Part shown: positions 29,969-35,864 of the stretch, in pieces
Layout of the letters: the number at the start of each line of letters is the position of its first letter
Numbering within the stretch: position 1 is the stretch's first letter
Assembly: GCA_045594445.1 (NCBI GenBank)
Contig: JAZNYL010000117.1
Location: 1 to 35,864 of the forward strand
Source: SVQP01 sp045594445
GTDB taxonomy: Bacteria > Bacillota > Clostridia > Oscillospirales > CAG-272
Length of the DNA: 35,864 nt
Direction: 5' to 3'
Notes under the pieces: model-generated
What the model saw: only the letters and a program-made list of their open reading frames with translations
What the model was told of the DNA's origin: nothing
The model's database searches: none
Program-made: the position numbers and the translations under genes

Positions 29969-30435
29969 GAAAATTGAGTTTGATTTTCGCAGCAGTCCTG
30001 CTGCTGACCTGCTTTGTTGCTTGCGACGCGGGCAAGGGCGGGGAATATATTTTTTCCTATAACGGTACGGCCATCCACGTCGGTGACGACGGCAACGCAG
30101 TTGCATCCGCGCTTGGCGCGTATTCCGATTATATTGAAGAGGACAGCTGCGGCGGTGAGGGACCCGATAAGACCTTTGTGTATCCCGGATTCCGTTACGA
30201 TACGGTGATGACGGGTGGCGTGGATCGCATTGTTAAGATCGTACTGACCGACGACAGCGTGGCAACCCCGCAGGGCATCAGGATCGGCGACGCCAAGAGC
30301 GCGGTCGTATCCGCATACGGCGACGGCTATACCGAAACGGCTGATGGCGGCCTTGTCTACACAGACGGCACGACCAAGCTGATGTTCGGCATCCGCGATG
30401 GTGTGGTCACGGCGATTCATTATATCAAAGCGTAA
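29965..30435 (+). CDS. Small lipoprotein closing the Dlt-like operon
   Basis: A 156-aa protein with signal peptide and lipobox FVAC (Cys20). The mature part is strand-rich with two similar halves: GTAIHVGDDGNAVASALGAYS... and GIRIGDAKSAVVSAYGDGY... Each opens with an I.IGD turn and a helix ending in YG/YS, a repeat reminiscent of BLIP/SmpA-like folds. A central SCGGEGPDKTFVYPGFRYDT segment is distinctive. The function is unknown. It overlaps the upstream gene by 4 bp (ATGA), so it is translationally coupled and belongs to the same system. A terminator follows at 30441-30471. Confidence 0.85.
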   Translation: MRKLSLIFAAVLLLTCFVACDAGKGGEYIFSYNGTAIHVGDDGNAVASALGAYSDYIEEDSCGGEGPDKTFVYPGFRYDTVMTGGVDRIVKIVLTDDSVATPQGIRIGDAKSAVVSAYGDGYTETADGGLVYTDGTTKLMFGIRDGVVTAIHYIKA

Positions 30436-30440
30436 AGATC

Positions 30441-30471
30441 AAGCGGAGAGGGATGACCTCTCCGCTTTTTT
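30441..30471 (+). terminator. Terminator of the Dlt-like operon
   Basis: AAGCGGAGAGG pairs with CCTCTCCGCTT (11 bp, 5-nt loop), followed by TTTT. Confidence 0.92.
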
Positions 30472-30554
30472 AATGCAGAATGCAGAATAGCTGAAAAACA
30501 AAAGGAAATCCGCTCGTATGAGCGGATTTCTACCACCATTCTTCATTTTGCATT
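30472..30554. repeat. 83-bp element with terminal inverted repeats and inner hairpin
   Basis: The left end AATGCAGAATGCAGAAT (30472-30488) is an imperfect inverted match of the right end ATTCTTCATTTTGCATT (30538-30554). A perfect 11-bp stem, GAAATCCGCTC/GAGCGGATTTC (30505-30530), lies in the middle. It is related to 14996-15060 and looks like a small MITE-type element. Confidence 0.65.
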
Positions 30555-30626
30555 CGCGCGCTGCGTTGCGCTTCGTGACTTTGACGGAAACTTTGGGCAG
30601 AATATTTTTGAAAATTCCGTGCATAA

Positions 30627-30735
30627 TGTCAAAATACTTGTCAAAATTGTCAAAATAGGGCTTGACAATTTGGTGATTGTGTATTATAATAGTGAATAAT
30701 CAAGGAATTTGACGCGCCTTTTGATGCGTCAAATT
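30627..30735 (+). promoter_or_regulatory. rsmE promoter with upstream TGTCAAAAT repeats and leader hairpin
   Basis: The promoter is TTGACA (30662-30667), 17 bp, TATAAT (30685-30690). Just upstream lie three direct copies of TGTCAAAAT (30627-30635, 30639-30647, 30648-30656). Downstream, the leader hairpin AATTTGACGC/GCGTCAAATT (30706-30735) is followed, after a short GTGCAA, by a T run and could act as an attenuator. The repeats could be a regulator-binding array. Confidence 0.7.
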
Positions 30736-30761
30736 GTGCAATTTTTTCGTCGGAGGTTTCT

Positions 30762-31505
30762 ATGCCCCGTTTTTTTGTGTCCGAGGAGCAGTTTGAAAAT
30801 GATACCGTCGTCCTTGTCGGAGAGGATGCGCATCACGTAGCGCGCTCCTTGCGCATGGCAGCGGGGGAGCGAATTACCGTTTGCGACCGGGAAGCCATAG
30901 AATATGAATGTGAGCTGATCTCGTTCGAGCAGGATAAGCGCGTGACGGCCAAGGTGCTCTCAAGCGCGCCCTCCGGGACCGAGCCGCCCTATAAGGCCGT
31001 GCTGTTTCAGGCACTTCCCAAGGGAGAGAAGTTTGATTCCATCATTCAGAAGGCGGTGGAGTGCGGTGTGTATGAGATCGTGCCGTTCCAGAGCAGCCGC
31101 TGCATTGCAAAGGCAAAGGCGGATGGCGAGGCGGATAAAACCAAGCGCCGCTGTCGCATCGCGGAAGAAGCCGCAAAACAGAGCGGTCGCGGCAGAATTC
31201 CCGCGGTAAAGCCTACCATATCTTATAAAGAAATGCTCAAAGCGGCAAGCGAGTGCGATCTGTGCCTTTACTGCTACGAGGGCAAGGGAACCGAGACGCT
31301 TGCAAGCATTTTGCAACGCGCAGACCTGCCGGCATGCCCCACCATCGGCATTGTCGTGGGCAGCGAGGGCGGATTTTCCCCCGAGGAAGCAGCCGAGGCG
31401 GCAGACGCCGGACTTCGCATGACAGGCCTTGGCAAGAGAATTTTGCGCACCGAAACCGCAGCCCCCTTTGTGCTTGGCTGTCTTGTTTACAAATTTGAGA
31501 TGTGA
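30762..31505 (+). CDS. rsmE: 16S rRNA (uracil-1498-N3)-methyltransferase
   Basis: A 247-aa SPOUT methyltransferase acting on the 30S decoding region. An N-terminal PUA-like domain (MPRFFVSEEQF...HHVARSLRMAAGERITVCDR) is followed by the SPOUT domain, with ALPKGEKFDSIIQKAVECGVYEIVPFQSSR, RIAEEAAKQSGRGRIP, IVVGSEGGFSPEEA and LGKRILRTETAAPF. The last two form the knot and SAM site. The length is normal. GGAGG is at 30752-30756. It is a single gene behind an unusually decorated promoter. Confidence 0.97.
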   Translation: MPRFFVSEEQFENDTVVLVGEDAHHVARSLRMAAGERITVCDREAIEYECELISFEQDKRVTAKVLSSAPSGTEPPYKAVLFQALPKGEKFDSIIQKAVECGVYEIVPFQSSRCIAKAKADGEADKTKRRCRIAEEAAKQSGRGRIPAVKPTISYKEMLKAASECDLCLYCYEGKGTETLASILQRADLPACPTIGIVVGSEGGFSPEEAAEAADAGLRMTGLGKRILRTETAAPFVLGCLVYKFEM

Positions 31506-31574
31506 CGTTTGTAAAGGATAGCAAAACACAGCCGAAAAAATCACATATTTTTCACAAAAATATGCAAAACGCTA

Positions 31575-31603
31575 TTGAAAAATCACAAAAAAGGGTGTAT
31601 AAT
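31575..31603 (+). promoter_or_regulatory. Promoter of the PucR-family regulator
   Basis: TTGAAA (31575-31580), 17 bp, TATAAT (31598-31603), 52 bp before the ATG. Confidence 0.85.
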
Positions 31604-31655
31604 ATAGGTAAGTATTCACAACACCCCGGAATTTAGAAAAAGAGGAGAAAGATTT

Positions 31656-32741
31656 ATGTCTAACAGACTGTTCCAAAGTGTAATTCACCAGATGAAGGAT
31701 GCGATCGATCGCGTGATCGGCGTCATCGACGAGAACGGCGTCATTATTGCGTGCTCCGAGCTTGTCAAGATCGGCGAGATCAAGCAGGGCGTTCGTGACG
31801 AGCTTGCTTACACCTCTGACGTGGTGACCTCCTCCGGATATACCTACCGTCCCGTCAGCGGCGGCGTCAAGGCTGAGTATATCGTATTCGTTGAGGGTGA
31901 GGATAAGATGGCTGAGAAGATGTCCAAGCTGCTGGCAATCTCTCTTGGCAACATCAAGAACCTGTATGATGAAAAGTACGACAAGGGCTCTTTCATCAAG
32001 AACATCATTCTGGATAACATCCTGCCCAGCGATATTTACATCAAGTCCAAGGAGCTGCATTTCAACACCGAGGAGAGCAGAATCGTCTTCCTGATCAAAT
32101 TCTACGGCAAGACCGATATGATGCCCTTTGAGATGCTGCAGAACATGTTCCCGGATAAGTCCAAGGATTACGTCATTTCGGTTGGCGAGCACGATATCGT
32201 ACTGGTCAAGGACGTCAAGCCCGGCACCGAGGCAAAGGACGTCGAAAAGATCGCGACAAACATCGCAGACACCCTGTCCGCAGAGTTCTATACCAAGGTC
32301 GCCATCGGTATTTCCACCACGGTAGAGAACATTAAAGACCTGGCAAGAGCTTACAAGGAAGCACAGGTGGCTCTTGAGGTCGGTAAGGTATTCGAGACCG
32401 AGAAGAACATCATCAGCTATGAAAACCTGGGTATTGGCCGTCTGATCTATCAGCTGCCCACCACGCTTTGCGAAATGTTCTTGCAGGAAGTATTCAAGAA
32501 GGGAAGTCTTGAGGCACTTGACAGAGAAACCCTGATGACCATTCAGTGCTTCTTTGAGAACAACCTCAACGTCTCCGAGACCTCCAGAAAGCTGTTTGTA
32601 CACAGAAACACTCTGGTTTACAGACTGGAAAAGATCAGAAAGCTGACCGGTCTTGATCTGCGTGAGTTTGAGCATGCGATCACCTTCAAGGTGGCTCTCA
32701 TGGTCAGAAAGTACCTCAACTCCAAGCCCACCAAGTATTGA
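31656..32741 (+). CDS. CdaR/PucR-family helix-turn-helix transcriptional regulator
   Basis: A 361-aa protein. The N-terminal sensor region (about 1-110) begins with an amphipathic helix and a PAS-like strand (DRVIGVIDENGVIIACSE), as in sugar-diacid regulators. The middle (about 120-260) is the GGDEF-like CdaR linker domain (VAIGISTTVENIKDLARAYKEAQVALEVGK). The C-terminus is the PucR HTH: CFFENNLNVSETSRKLFVHRNTLVYRLEKIRKLTGLDL, then a second helix pair. The ligand and targets are not evident, and no transporter or catabolic operon adjoins it. Codon use is highly biased (strong GTC, AAG, CTG), which suggests high expression. The ribosome site GAGGAG lies 8-10 bases upstream. Confidence 0.88.
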   Translation: MSNRLFQSVIHQMKDAIDRVIGVIDENGVIIACSELVKIGEIKQGVRDELAYTSDVVTSSGYTYRPVSGGVKAEYIVFVEGEDKMAEKMSKLLAISLGNIKNLYDEKYDKGSFIKNIILDNILPSDIYIKSKELHFNTEESRIVFLIKFYGKTDMMPFEMLQNMFPDKSKDYVISVGEHDIVLVKDVKPGTEAKDVEKIATNIADTLSAEFYTKVAIGISTTVENIKDLARAYKEAQVALEVGKVFETEKNIISYENLGIGRLIYQLPTTLCEMFLQEVFKKGSLEALDRETLMTIQCFFENNLNVSETSRKLFVHRNTLVYRLEKIRKLTGLDLREFEHAITFKVALMVRKYLNSKPTKY

Positions 32742-32768
32742 TCTGACAAATACATAGACATTCAAGTT

Positions 32769-32802
32769 AAGCGAAACGCCGTGACACGGCGTTTCGCTTA
32801 AT
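32769..32802 (+). terminator. Terminator of the regulator gene
   Basis: AAGCGAAACGCCGTG pairs with CACGGCGTTTCGCTT almost perfectly, followed by AATT. The T run is weak but the stem is very strong. Confidence 0.75.
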
Positions 32803-32865
32803 TGGCGGTTTGGCCATGTTTATAGATATTTTGAGAACAAAGCAATAACGGAGAGCAACGAATTT

Positions 32866-34470
32866 ATGAAGAAATTGGTTTATACCGTGCAGGGGCTGCA
32901 AAACGCCGAGCAGGAGCAGCAGTTGCGCGAAATCTTGCCCGAGGTGCTGCGCGCATATGGCAGCAGCGGCGAGGTCACGGCGGATGCGCTTAGCTCCTCC
33001 ATCTCGTTCGGTGTGCCCAAAAGTGTGTCCTGCGCGGAGCTGGAGCAAAGTGTCAACGCGGCCATTGCCCCCTTGGGAATGGAGCTGATCACTCCTCCCG
33101 GTGTGCGCTATTACTCCTATGCAGGCCCGCGGAAAAAGGAAAAGAAGAGCATTTCCACCGGCACGTTCGTCGCGACGCTGATCTGCGCGATCTCGGTCAC
33201 GCTGGTCGTGACCATGCTTCTGACCGCACTCGTTACGGGCGCGTATTGGAATGCCAAGCACCTGGGCGGTATGATTTCCACCGACGGCACCACCGTATTG
33301 GACGATAAAACGCTGCAGGTGGTGGAATCTCTGATCAAGACCTACTCGTTTGACGAGGTGGACGAGGAGGAGATGATGGAGGCCGTGGTCAAGGCCTACG
33401 TAGCGGCCACGGGCGACCTTTACGCCGAGTATTACACACAAGAAGAGTTTGACGCCATGACCAGCGAAAACCAAGGCAAAATGCAGGGGATCGGCGTCAG
33501 CGTGGTCAATTCCACGCTGGAATATAACGGCATGACCTACAGCGTCATCGAGCTGATCATGGTCTATCCCAATTCTCCTGCGGAGCGCGCAGGATTGCGC
33601 CCGGGCGATAAGGTCATCACAGTCAAGCACGAGGGCGTGGAGTATTCGATCTCCGAGATCGGCTACACCGCAGCGCTGAACTATCTGCGCGGCGAATCCG
33701 GCACGCAGGCAGAGTTTACCGTCATGCGCAAAAACGGTGCCGATTACGAGCCCGTATCCTATTCCGTGACCAGAGAAGCGTTTGAGACCATGTCGGTCAC
33801 AAGCCGCGTCAGCGAAACCGACTCCAAGGTCGGCATCGTCATGATTTTGCAGTTTGACCTGACCACTCCCGAGCAGTTTGAAGCTGCCGTGGACGGCCTG
33901 ACGGCCAAGGGCTGCGACAAATTCGTCTTTGACGTGCGCAACAATCCGGGCGGTGACCTAGAATCCATCAAGGCGGTTCTCAGCTTCTTCCTTTCCGAGG
34001 GCGATTTGATGGTCAGCACCAAGGATAAGAACGGCTCCGAGGAATTTGACCGCGTCAAGGTGGTCAAGCACAGCGAAAAGGCCTACGCGGGCTGCGACGT
34101 GACTAAGGATGACATCGGCAAGTACAGCGATATGACCTTCAGCGTGATCACCAACGTCAATACCGCCAGCGCGGCAGAGCTGTTTACGGCAACCGTGCGT
34201 GATTACGAGCTTGGCACCATCGTGGGAGAAACGACGTACGGCAAGGGATGCATGCAATCCATCTTCTCGCTGCAGTATTACGGTGTACCCGGCGGACTCA
34301 AGCTGACCACCAGAATGTATTATCCCGCAAGCGGCGAGAGCTACCATGGCGTTGGCATCGCACCCGACGTGACGGTTGAGCTGAGTGCCGAGGCGCAGGG
34401 ATATAACCTGTACGTTTTGCCCGAGGAGCTGGACAATCAGCTGCAGGCGGCAATTTCACAACTGAAATAA
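32866..34470 (+). CDS. Membrane-anchored S41 C-terminal processing protease with N-terminal HMA-like domain
   Basis: A 534-aa protein. Residues 1-85 form a soluble beta-alpha-beta-beta-alpha-beta-like domain (KKLVYTVQGLQNAEQEQQL ... SCAELEQSVNAAIAPLGMEL) that looks like an HMA fold without its CxxC. A membrane segment at about 100-125 follows, then outside parts: a helical cap, a PDZ domain (about 205-305; IGVSVVN, SPAERAGLRPGDKVI) and the S41 domain. Catalytic Ser435 (NTASAAELF), Lys460 (YGKGCMQ) and Gln464 keep the exact S+25 and K+4 spacing of Tsp/CtpA. It probably trims exported proteins. GGAGAG is about 10-15 bases before the ATG. Confidence 0.93.
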   Translation: MKKLVYTVQGLQNAEQEQQLREILPEVLRAYGSSGEVTADALSSSISFGVPKSVSCAELEQSVNAAIAPLGMELITPPGVRYYSYAGPRKKEKKSISTGTFVATLICAISVTLVVTMLLTALVTGAYWNAKHLGGMISTDGTTVLDDKTLQVVESLIKTYSFDEVDEEEMMEAVVKAYVAATGDLYAEYYTQEEFDAMTSENQGKMQGIGVSVVNSTLEYNGMTYSVIELIMVYPNSPAERAGLRPGDKVITVKHEGVEYSISEIGYTAALNYLRGESGTQAEFTVMRKNGADYEPVSYSVTREAFETMSVTSRVSETDSKVGIVMILQFDLTTPEQFEAAVDGLTAKGCDKFVFDVRNNPGGDLESIKAVLSFFLSEGDLMVSTKDKNGSEEFDRVKVVKHSEKAYAGCDVTKDDIGKYSDMTFSVITNVNTASAAELFTATVRDYELGTIVGETTYGKGCMQSIFSLQYYGVPGGLKLTTRMYYPASGESYHGVGIAPDVTVELSAEAQGYNLYVLPEELDNQLQAAISQLK

Positions 34471-34503
34471 AAATTTGCTATATAAATAAGGAGAATAACA
34501 GCC

Positions 34504-34989
34504 ATGGCAACCAAGGAAAAAACTTTATACACACAGGAAGGTTATGACGAGCTGGAGAAGGAGCTCAAGTACCTCAGAGTTACCCGCAGAGAAGAGATCA
34601 AGGAAGCAATCGCAGTCGCACGCGGATTTGGCGACCTTTCCGAGAACTCCGAGTATGACGAGGCAAGAAACGAGCAGGCAAAGGTAGAGGCTCGCATCAA
34701 GGAGCTGGAGATGCTGCTGGAGAATGCCGAGATCATCGACGAGGCAAGCATGGACGCGGGCGTGATCAGCCTTGGCTCTACCGTCAAGGTTTACGACGTG
34801 GAGTGGGATGAAGAACTGACCTACGAGATCGTAGGCTCCAACGAGGCTGACGCACTCAACCACCGCATTTCCGACCAGTCTCCCATCGGCAGCGCACTGA
34901 TGGGCAAGCACGCAGGCGATTCCGTTGAGGTTCAGGCTCCCAACGGCATGCTGCACTTCAAGGTCCTGCACGTAGAGAGAACCAAGTAA
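34504..34989 (+). CDS. greA: Transcription elongation factor GreA
   Basis: A 161-aa factor that stimulates RNA cleavage in backtracked RNA polymerase. The N-terminal coiled coil (about 8-78: YTQEGYDELEKELKYL ... ARIKELEMLLENAEII) carries the acidic tip at LSENSEYDEARNEQ. The C-terminal FKBP-like domain has VISLGSTVKVYD...EELTYEIVGSNEADA...SPIGSALMGKHAGDSVEVQAPNG. The length is normal. AAGGAG lies 12-13 bases before the ATG. It is 33 bp after the S41 gene, so probably co-transcribed. Confidence 0.98.
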   Translation: MATKEKTLYTQEGYDELEKELKYLRVTRREEIKEAIAVARGFGDLSENSEYDEARNEQAKVEARIKELEMLLENAEIIDEASMDAGVISLGSTVKVYDVEWDEELTYEIVGSNEADALNHRISDQSPIGSALMGKHAGDSVEVQAPNGMLHFKVLHVERTK

Positions 34990-35000
34990 AAAAACAGGCA

Positions 35001-35038
35001 AAAACGGATTTGACAATCGGAGCAGATCCGTTTTTTGT
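35001..35038 (+). terminator. Terminator of greA
   Basis: AAAAACGGAT pairs with ATCCGTTTTT around a GC-poor loop, ending in a T run. Confidence 0.82.
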
Positions 35039-35058
35039 CCATGTAGAGGAGATTTTGC

Positions 35059-35760
35059 ATGAACCGGAACGATAATCAAAAACTCGACAGCACCGAGATC
35101 GTAACAGAGAATCGCGTCATCAAAAAGGTGGAGAATTTCTGGTATCACAATAAGTGGACGGTAATCGTGGTCGCATTTTTCGTATGCGTGGCCGTAGTAT
35201 GCACCATGCAGATGTTTTCCAAGGAGAGATATGACGTCACGGTGCTTGGCGGCACGACGGTGCAAATGAACGCTGAGCAAAGAGAAGCGTTTTTATCGGC
35301 ACTTGAGAGCGCTTTGCCCGAAGACTACGACAAGGATGGCGAGAACGCCGTGGGCATGGTGAACTATCAGATCTTTTCTGAGGAGGAGAGATTTGTCGAG
35401 GTGGAGACCGAGATCAACGGTGTGGAGACAACGCTGCTTGAGGAGCAGGTGGCGGCGCATTGGAACAGCGATCAGATATCAAGCTTTCTCTCTGCCGTGC
35501 AAACGGGGGAGTATTCGGTTTGCTTTGCAAGCCCCTATGTATATGAGCTGCTGACCAAGGATAAAAACGTAGTCAGCCGTTCGTTTTGCCTTGGTGATAC
35601 CGATTTTTATCGTTATAACGAGGCCTTGCAGGTGCTGCCCGCGGACACCGTGGTCTGCTTGCTGATCCAATTCCCGATGGGAACGAGTGGCAAGGACGAT
35701 ATCTACGCGCGCTCGGTTGCGCTCTTTGAAGCGATCCAAGTATACGACGTGCAGGAATAA
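35059..35760 (+). CDS. Single-pass membrane-anchored protein of unknown function
   Basis: A 233-aa protein. A polar N-terminus (about 1-30, VIKKVENFWYHNKW) is followed by one membrane segment (about 32-52, TVIVVAFFVCVAVVCTMQMF), with the rest outside. The outer part (YDVTVLGGTTVQMNAEQREAFLSALESALPEDYDKDGENAVGMV ... ISSFLSAVQTGEYSVCFASPYVYELL) resembles the core of periplasmic substrate-binding or YdcF-like folds, but I cannot assign a family. The NFWYHNKW motif before the membrane helix is common in clostridial proteins of this sort. AGAGGAG precedes the ATG. It lies after the greA terminator, with no clear promoter. Confidence 0.75.
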   Translation: MNRNDNQKLDSTEIVTENRVIKKVENFWYHNKWTVIVVAFFVCVAVVCTMQMFSKERYDVTVLGGTTVQMNAEQREAFLSALESALPEDYDKDGENAVGMVNYQIFSEEERFVEVETEINGVETTLLEEQVAAHWNSDQISSFLSAVQTGEYSVCFASPYVYELLTKDKNVVSRSFCLGDTDFYRYNEALQVLPADTVVCLLIQFPMGTSGKDDIYARSVALFEAIQVYDVQE

Positions 35761-35805
35761 CAAAAAAAGCAGCCCCATGGGCGTGAAAAATTAGCGGAGA
35801 AATTG

Positions 35806-35845
35806 ACACGGGAACTGTATCAAAAGCAGTTTCCGTGTTGGTTTT
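35806..35845 (+). terminator. Terminator at the window end
   Basis: ACACGGGAACTG (35806-35817) pairs with CAGTTTCCGTGT (35827-35838) with one G-U pair, followed by TGGTTTTTC. Confidence 0.8.
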
Positions 35846-35864
35846 TCTCATGTAAAAATCAACA

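Noticed and set aside
27584..30106. 840-codon open frame on the minus strand across the MBOAT and SGNH genes
   Set aside because: It lies opposite two well-supported genes with ribosome sites. Its translation is rich in His, Arg and Gln without any domain, the usual mirror of GC-rich codon use.

Overview
The window looks like chromosomal DNA from a Clostridia-type member of the Bacillota, moderately GC-rich by eye. Supporting signs are strong AGGAGG-type ribosome binding sites, near-consensus sigma-A promoters (TTGACA-17-TATAAT), compact housekeeping operons, a Dlt-like cell-envelope operon and a CdaR/PucR-type regulator. No rRNA gene is present, so placement below class is not possible. The window holds no phage, CRISPR or insertion-sequence genes. 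The gaps between operons are unusually full of short palindromic repeats.

Layout. 1-643: repeats, a structured segment ending in a terminator, and a promoter-driven structured leader upstream of rsgA. 644-1853: rsgA and a 47-codon ORF. 1854-2435: repeats and tRNA-Leu(CAA) on the minus strand. 2436-3947: a histidine phosphatase and an esterase. 3988-5676 (minus): a GH28-like beta-helix lipoprotein. 5918-6752: a DUF4234-like membrane protein and an HMA-domain protein behind a perfect palindrome. 6735-10743 (minus): a DUF6873-like protein, rpmB, a degenerate PurL-like protein and mtaB. 10900-14926: upp, an RluA-family pseudouridine synthase, lnt and a small lipoprotein. 15207-16372 (minus): the rpsF-ssb-rpsR operon. 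16605-17681: a ComEC-type metallo-beta-lactamase-fold hydrolase. 17784-18360: a CAU tRNA followed by three degenerate copies of its 3' end. 18530-23852: uvrB, a small membrane protein and uvrA. 23853-24309: a repeat cluster. 24310-30435: a six-gene Dlt-like operon. 30762-35760: rsmE, a PucR-family regulator, an S41 protease, greA and a membrane-anchored protein.

How the genes fit together. Most of the window is translation and RNA maintenance (rsgA, rsmE, mtaB, the RluA enzyme, rpmB, rpsF, rpsR, two tRNAs), DNA repair (uvrA, uvrB, ssb), transcription fidelity (greA) and the envelope (lnt, lipoproteins, the Dlt-like operon, the S41 protease). The Dlt-like operon has an adenylating enzyme, a carrier protein, an MBOAT acyltransferase and a secreted SGNH-type protein. 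These could pass an activated acyl or aminoacyl group across the membrane. A transglutaminase-fold lipoprotein opens the operon and a small lipoprotein closes it.

The observations most worth following are: the PurL-like protein lacking the glutaminase and the glycine-rich active-site blocks; the tRNA with three downstream copies of its 3' end inside a ~95-bp repeat; the Dlt-like operon with unusual end genes and a cysteine at the SGNH nucleophile position; the leader RNA with two mutually exclusive hairpins; and the 18-bp palindrome at the start point of the HMA gene. I found no clear-cut new defence or mobile system.
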